A stretch of DNA of 8,066 bases. Origin: Planctomycetes bacterium UBA4800 (GTDB taxonomy: Bacteria; Planctomycetota; UBA8108; UBA8890; UBA8898). Both the position numbers and the translations under genes were made by a program. Below the pieces are notes generated by a model that saw only the letters and a program-made list of their open reading frames with translations, was not told the origin of the DNA and ran no database searches. Positions 5,584 through 8,066 of this stretch are shown piece after piece. The first letter of the stretch is position 1, and every line of letters begins with the position of its first letter. Where the stretch lies: NCBI GenBank assembly GCA_002402755.1, contig DHGK01000158.1:23611-31676 (forward strand), given 5' to 3'.

Positions 5584-5917
5584 CGATTCCCTGCGGCTGA
5601 GGGATATGCTCGGCGCCGCGCACGAGGCGCAGGCATTCGCCGCGGGCAAGGACTGCGGGGAGCTTGCCCGCGACCGTCAGTTGACGCTCGCGCTCTTGAA
5701 ATGCATCGAGATCATCGGAGAAGCCGCGGCACGCGTGAGCGAAGCCACGCGCGCACGGCATCCGCGCGTGCCGTGGGCCGATGTCATCGGGATGCGTAAT
5801 CGCCTGGTGCACGCCTACTTCGACATCGATCTTTCGTTGCTGTGGAACACGGTGCGCGTCGACGTTCCGCTCCTGATCGAAGTGCTCGGCGGCATTGTCA
5901 ACCGCTGCGAGGATTGA
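5570..5917 (+). CDS. hepT: HEPN-domain RNase toxin HepT (DUF86)
   Basis: This 115-aa all-helical HEPN protein is the toxin partner of MntA. Family members are metal-independent RNases, some of which cleave tRNA, and they usually act as dimers. The catalytic RX4HXY motif is complete: R76, H81 and Y83 within RNRLVHAYFDID (76-87). Y83 is the residue expected to be AMPylated by the antitoxin. The preceding helix CIEIIGEAAARVS (45-57) is also typical. The start ATG 5570 lies inside mntA, with GGGAGG 12 nt upstream (5552-5557), so initiation probably depends on ribosomes finishing mntA. The motif is unbroken, so the toxin is predicted active and needs its antitoxin. No other defence genes are visible in the window. 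In the well-studied Shewanella pair the gene order is reversed; order varies in this family. Confidence 0.93.
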   Translation: MSRRDDSLRLRDMLGAAHEAQAFAAGKDCGELARDRQLTLALLKCIEIIGEAAARVSEATRARHPRVPWADVIGMRNRLVHAYFDIDLSLLWNTVRVDVPLLIEVLGGIVNRCED

Positions 5918-5921
5918 CCTC

Positions 5922-5945
5922 CGCGCAGGCTCCCGTTCCTGCGCG
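5922..5945 (+). terminator. Stem-loop just after hepT
   Basis: CGCGCAGG (5922-5929) and CCTGCGCG (5938-5945) are perfect 8-bp arms around an 8-nt loop, starting 5 nt after the hepT TGA. There is no T-run, so factor-dependent termination or 3' end protection is more likely than intrinsic termination. The remaining 68 bp to the convergent neighbour hold no gene. Confidence 0.45.
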
Positions 5946-6013
5946 TGCCTGAACGAGAGAATGGGGATTCCGCGCAGTCCGGCTGCGGCGCGTGTCGACG
6001 TGGGGACGAGCCG

Positions 6014-7906
6014 CTATCGTGCGTGCGCGCCCATCGCCCGCAGGGGGGTCGGCTGCTGCACGGGTGCATGCACCGTGCGGAAGCCGAGCACCGTCATCGC
6101 CGGCAGCATGAGGCCGAGGACGGGCCCCGCGGACGGCACCGTGCCCCGCGTGATCATCAGGACTCCCTGATCGGTTCTCGCCACCGTCGAGACCTCCGGG
6201 CCGAGGTGCGGGAGGATTCCCGCGGCGGTCGGGAGGCTCGCGATCGTCACGTCGATCCCCTCGCGCTGGAGCTTGCCGCACAGAATCTGGGCAAGCGGGT
6301 GCGCGAGCGGATAGAGCATGCGAAAGATGCTCGGCGTGTCGGCGTAGGTGAGCGCGAGCGCGCCGCCTCGGTCCTTGAGCGCCGTCTGCCGGGCGAGCGA
6401 GCTCTCGACTGCCGCGCCGCGCGCGAGCGCCGTCTTCAGCATCTGCGGGAAGAGGCTGATGGAGAAGTGCGTGTCCGTGAGGCACCACGCCGGCGCCACG
6501 GGGAACTCCTCGCCGATCGAGTTCAGGTACTGGATCGCGACGCCGCGACAGGTCGTCGACTCGAGGAACAGCCCGCGCCGCGGCCGGCGGTCGCCCGTGC
6601 CGCGCGGCTCGCCCATCTCCCGGCGCATCAGGCCGGCGATCTTGTCGAGCGTCTTCTGGAAGCGTTCGCGGTCCTTCACCGTGACGGCGAGCGTGAGCCC
6701 GGTGAAGAGGAGCCCGCCGTCGCTCGGCGCGCTCCACAGGCACCAGGTGTCGCCGAGGGGACGCAGGATGTCGTCCGTCACCGACAGGCCGAGCTCCCGC
6801 TCGAGCCCGTGCGGCACCTCGCGCAGGAACTCGTCGCGCGCCCGCGGGTCGAACGTGCCGAGCGATGTCAGGAACTCGTTGTAGATCGTCTCGGCGTCGA
6901 GCCTGAACGCGGCGGCGATGGTCGCGTCGCCGGGAATGAGCGCGAGATCCGAATCCGCAAGCGGCGCCCCTTCGCAGAGCCGGAGGAGCCCCGACGGGAC
7001 GCCCTTGACGGCGACGAGCGTCTTGGAGGCGACGCCCGCGCCCTCCAGGCCCGTCTCCGCGACGACCGCCTGGATCGACGTCAGCCCGAGCGCGTTGAGC
7101 GCGCCGGCCGCCTCCGGGCCGCCCATGGCGGTGATCTTGGCCAGGACCGCCTCGACATTGAGGTAGAAGCGCGAGACCGGCGCGGGGGTCTTGACCGCCG
7201 CGTGCATCTTCGCGAACGCCGCCGTGGCGCCGAGGCCCTTCGGCGCCTTGAGCGCCTCGAGCATGCGCGCCGGCGTTCCGTCGCCGGCGGCGACGATGAG
7301 GTACTCCCCGGAGAAGCCCCACGCGACCGGCGGAACCGGGGGCGGCAAGGGCAGCGAGCGGAAGGGGACGCCGTTCACATCGCTCGTCGCCGCCGCCGGG
7401 CGCCGGCCGCCGTCGCTCATCTGCGCCAGGACGAGGTTCTCGATCTCGCGCAGGAGCCTGCCCGCCTCTGCGGCCTTGTCGCCGGCGTTGACGATGATGC
7501 CGGCGGCGATGTTCGGCTGCGCGGGCGGCAGGTCGAGGCGCGACACGTACAGGCAGCCGGGCCGCGCCGCGAGCAGGCCGAGGATGTCGAGCCCCGACTT
7601 GACGCCCTGGGCGATCTCGGGCGGCGCCTCCATGCGCGCGGTCTTGTGGAACGCCTCGATGACGGTGCCGACGAGGGCCTTGATCTCGGGGTTGGCGGCG
7701 AGCCGCTCGGTGGCGTTGGCGCTCTGCGGATTGGGCTCCGTGCCGCCGAACCACTGGACCGCCAGGATTGCGTCGGCCGGCACCGCCCGGATGAGCGCGG
7801 GATCCTCGGGAAGCGGGGGCACGCCGCCCGGCAGGATGATTCCTCCCAGGCCGAGCAACGGGATCAAGATGAGCTCGAAGAAGCCGATCGCGGGAACCAC
7901 GGCCAT
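6014..7906 (-). CDS. Membrane-anchored DUF3352-like protein of unknown function
   Basis: This 630-aa protein has an N-terminal hydrophobic segment (about residues 5-27, FFELILIPLLGLGGIILPG) that should act as a signal anchor. A large Ala/Leu-rich extracytoplasmic part follows, and a second hydrophobic stretch lies near the C-terminus (about 592-610, containing VLGLMLPAMTVLGF). The early sequence AVPADAILAVQWFGG (41-55) and repeated modules of the type 'LxxxLGDTWCLW' (383-391) and 'LAVTVKDRERFQKTLDKI' (406-423) resemble DUF3352-type proteins common in planctomycetes. The assignment is by general resemblance, not by a hallmark residue. No catalytic motif is recognised. The start is ATG 7906 because AAGGAGGT lies 5 nt upstream and a good promoter lies just beyond. 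The frame is open to 8035, but that stretch contains the promoter. It is convergent with the toxin-antitoxin pair (96 bp apart) and monocistronic in the window. Confidence 0.85.
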   Translation of the reverse strand: MAVVPAIGFFELILIPLLGLGGIILPGGVPPLPEDPALIRAVPADAILAVQWFGGTEPNPQSANATERLAANPEIKALVGTVIEAFHKTARMEAPPEIAQGVKSGLDILGLLAARPGCLYVSRLDLPPAQPNIAAGIIVNAGDKAAEAGRLLREIENLVLAQMSDGGRRPAAATSDVNGVPFRSLPLPPPVPPVAWGFSGEYLIVAAGDGTPARMLEALKAPKGLGATAAFAKMHAAVKTPAPVSRFYLNVEAVLAKITAMGGPEAAGALNALGLTSIQAVVAETGLEGAGVASKTLVAVKGVPSGLLRLCEGAPLADSDLALIPGDATIAAAFRLDAETIYNEFLTSLGTFDPRARDEFLREVPHGLERELGLSVTDDILRPLGDTWCLWSAPSDGGLLFTGLTLAVTVKDRERFQKTLDKIAGLMRREMGEPRGTGDRRPRRGLFLESTTCRGVAIQYLNSIGEEFPVAPAWCLTDTHFSISLFPQMLKTALARGAAVESSLARQTALKDRGGALALTYADTPSIFRMLYPLAHPLAQILCGKLQREGIDVTIASLPTAAGILPHLGPEVSTVARTDQGVLMITRGTVPSAGPVLGLMLPAMTVLGFRTVHAPVQQPTPLRAMGAHAR

Positions 7907-7951
7907 GACATACCTCCTTGGCAAACGCTCTCCGATGATCCGGCGTATGTA

Positions 7952-7980
7952 ATTATGGCGCGGCGCGAGACTCGTGTACA
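7952..7980 (-). promoter_or_regulatory. Promoter of the DUF3352-like gene
   Basis: On the minus strand, TGTACA (7980-7975) and CATAAT (7957-7952) are exactly 17 bp apart; the -10 matches 5/6. The predicted start near 7945 gives a leader of about 39 nt, with AAGGAGGT before the ATG. The -35 region shares the 9-mer CCTGTACAC with the -10 region of the toxin-antitoxin promoter. Confidence 0.6.
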
Positions 7981-8066
7981 GGAGCCGGGAACCTGCGCGT
8001 ACATATTCGGTGAACCCGTGCGTCGAAACGAGCAATGAACACGTCCGTTGCGCAATTGCGGCTCTG
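7981..8066. other. Window edge; possible start of a divergent gene
   Basis: No complete gene is visible here. On the plus strand an ATG at 8035 opens a frame (MNTSVAQLRL) that runs off the window, with only a weak purine stretch (GAAACGAG) upstream and a poor -10 candidate (TACATA, 8000-8005). It could be the first codons of a divergently transcribed gene, but ten codons are too few to judge. Confidence 0.2.

Noticed and set aside
5898..8038. Long frames on both strands overlapping the DUF3352-like gene (5898-7754 minus, 5945-8038 plus)
   Set aside because: Both give Arg-rich low-complexity proteins and neither has a good RBS. The chosen frame has an N-terminal membrane segment, AAGGAGGT and a promoter.
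1..8066. CRISPR array, insertion sequence, tRNA or rRNA gene
   Set aside because: No regularly spaced repeats, no transposase or terminal inverted repeats with target duplication, and no tRNA- or rRNA-like sequence were found on either strand.

Overview
This is a GC-rich bacterial chromosomal window with compact genes, Shine-Dalgarno sites and recognisable sigma70-type promoters. A secreted FG-GAP/dockerin protein with planctomycete-style tail sequence and a DUF3352-like membrane protein suggest an uncultured member of Planctomycetota or a neighbouring phylum. That placement is an inference from protein style only.

Layout. (1) Bases 2-469: the 3' end of a gene for a thioredoxin-fold protein without a CXXC motif and with a lysine-rich repeat tail, followed by two stem-loops. 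(2) Bases 557-2540: a consensus-like promoter, a short leader that can hide its own ribosome binding site, and speA, the biosynthetic arginine decarboxylase (632 aa, key motifs intact). (3) Bases 2716-4173: a secreted FG-GAP/VCBS-repeat protein with a C-terminal dockerin. It is split by one in-frame TGA at 3070-3072 but continuous in frame and domain structure. (4) Bases 4194-5054, minus strand: a D-tagatose/D-allulose 3-epimerase-like TIM-barrel enzyme with all four metal ligands. (5) Bases 5055-5277: a divergent regulatory region with two back-to-back promoters and two palindromes. (6) Bases 5278-5917: an overlapping MntA-HepT (MNT nucleotidyltransferase / HEPN RNase) toxin-antitoxin pair with intact active-site motifs. 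(7) Bases 6014-7906, minus strand: a 630-aa membrane-anchored DUF3352-like protein with a strong RBS and promoter.

The genes do not form one pathway. Most look like single transcription units with their own promoters, and the toxin-antitoxin pair is the only clear operon.

The feature most worth following is the in-frame TGA. It stands in a Cys-Gly-Gly-TGA context and is followed, 18 nt later, by a hairpin whose apical loop carries GGUC, as bacterial selenocysteine insertion elements do. Nonsense mutation, assembly error and reinitiation at a GTG with an RBS-like GAGGGGG remain live alternatives, and the first two are probably more likely a priori.
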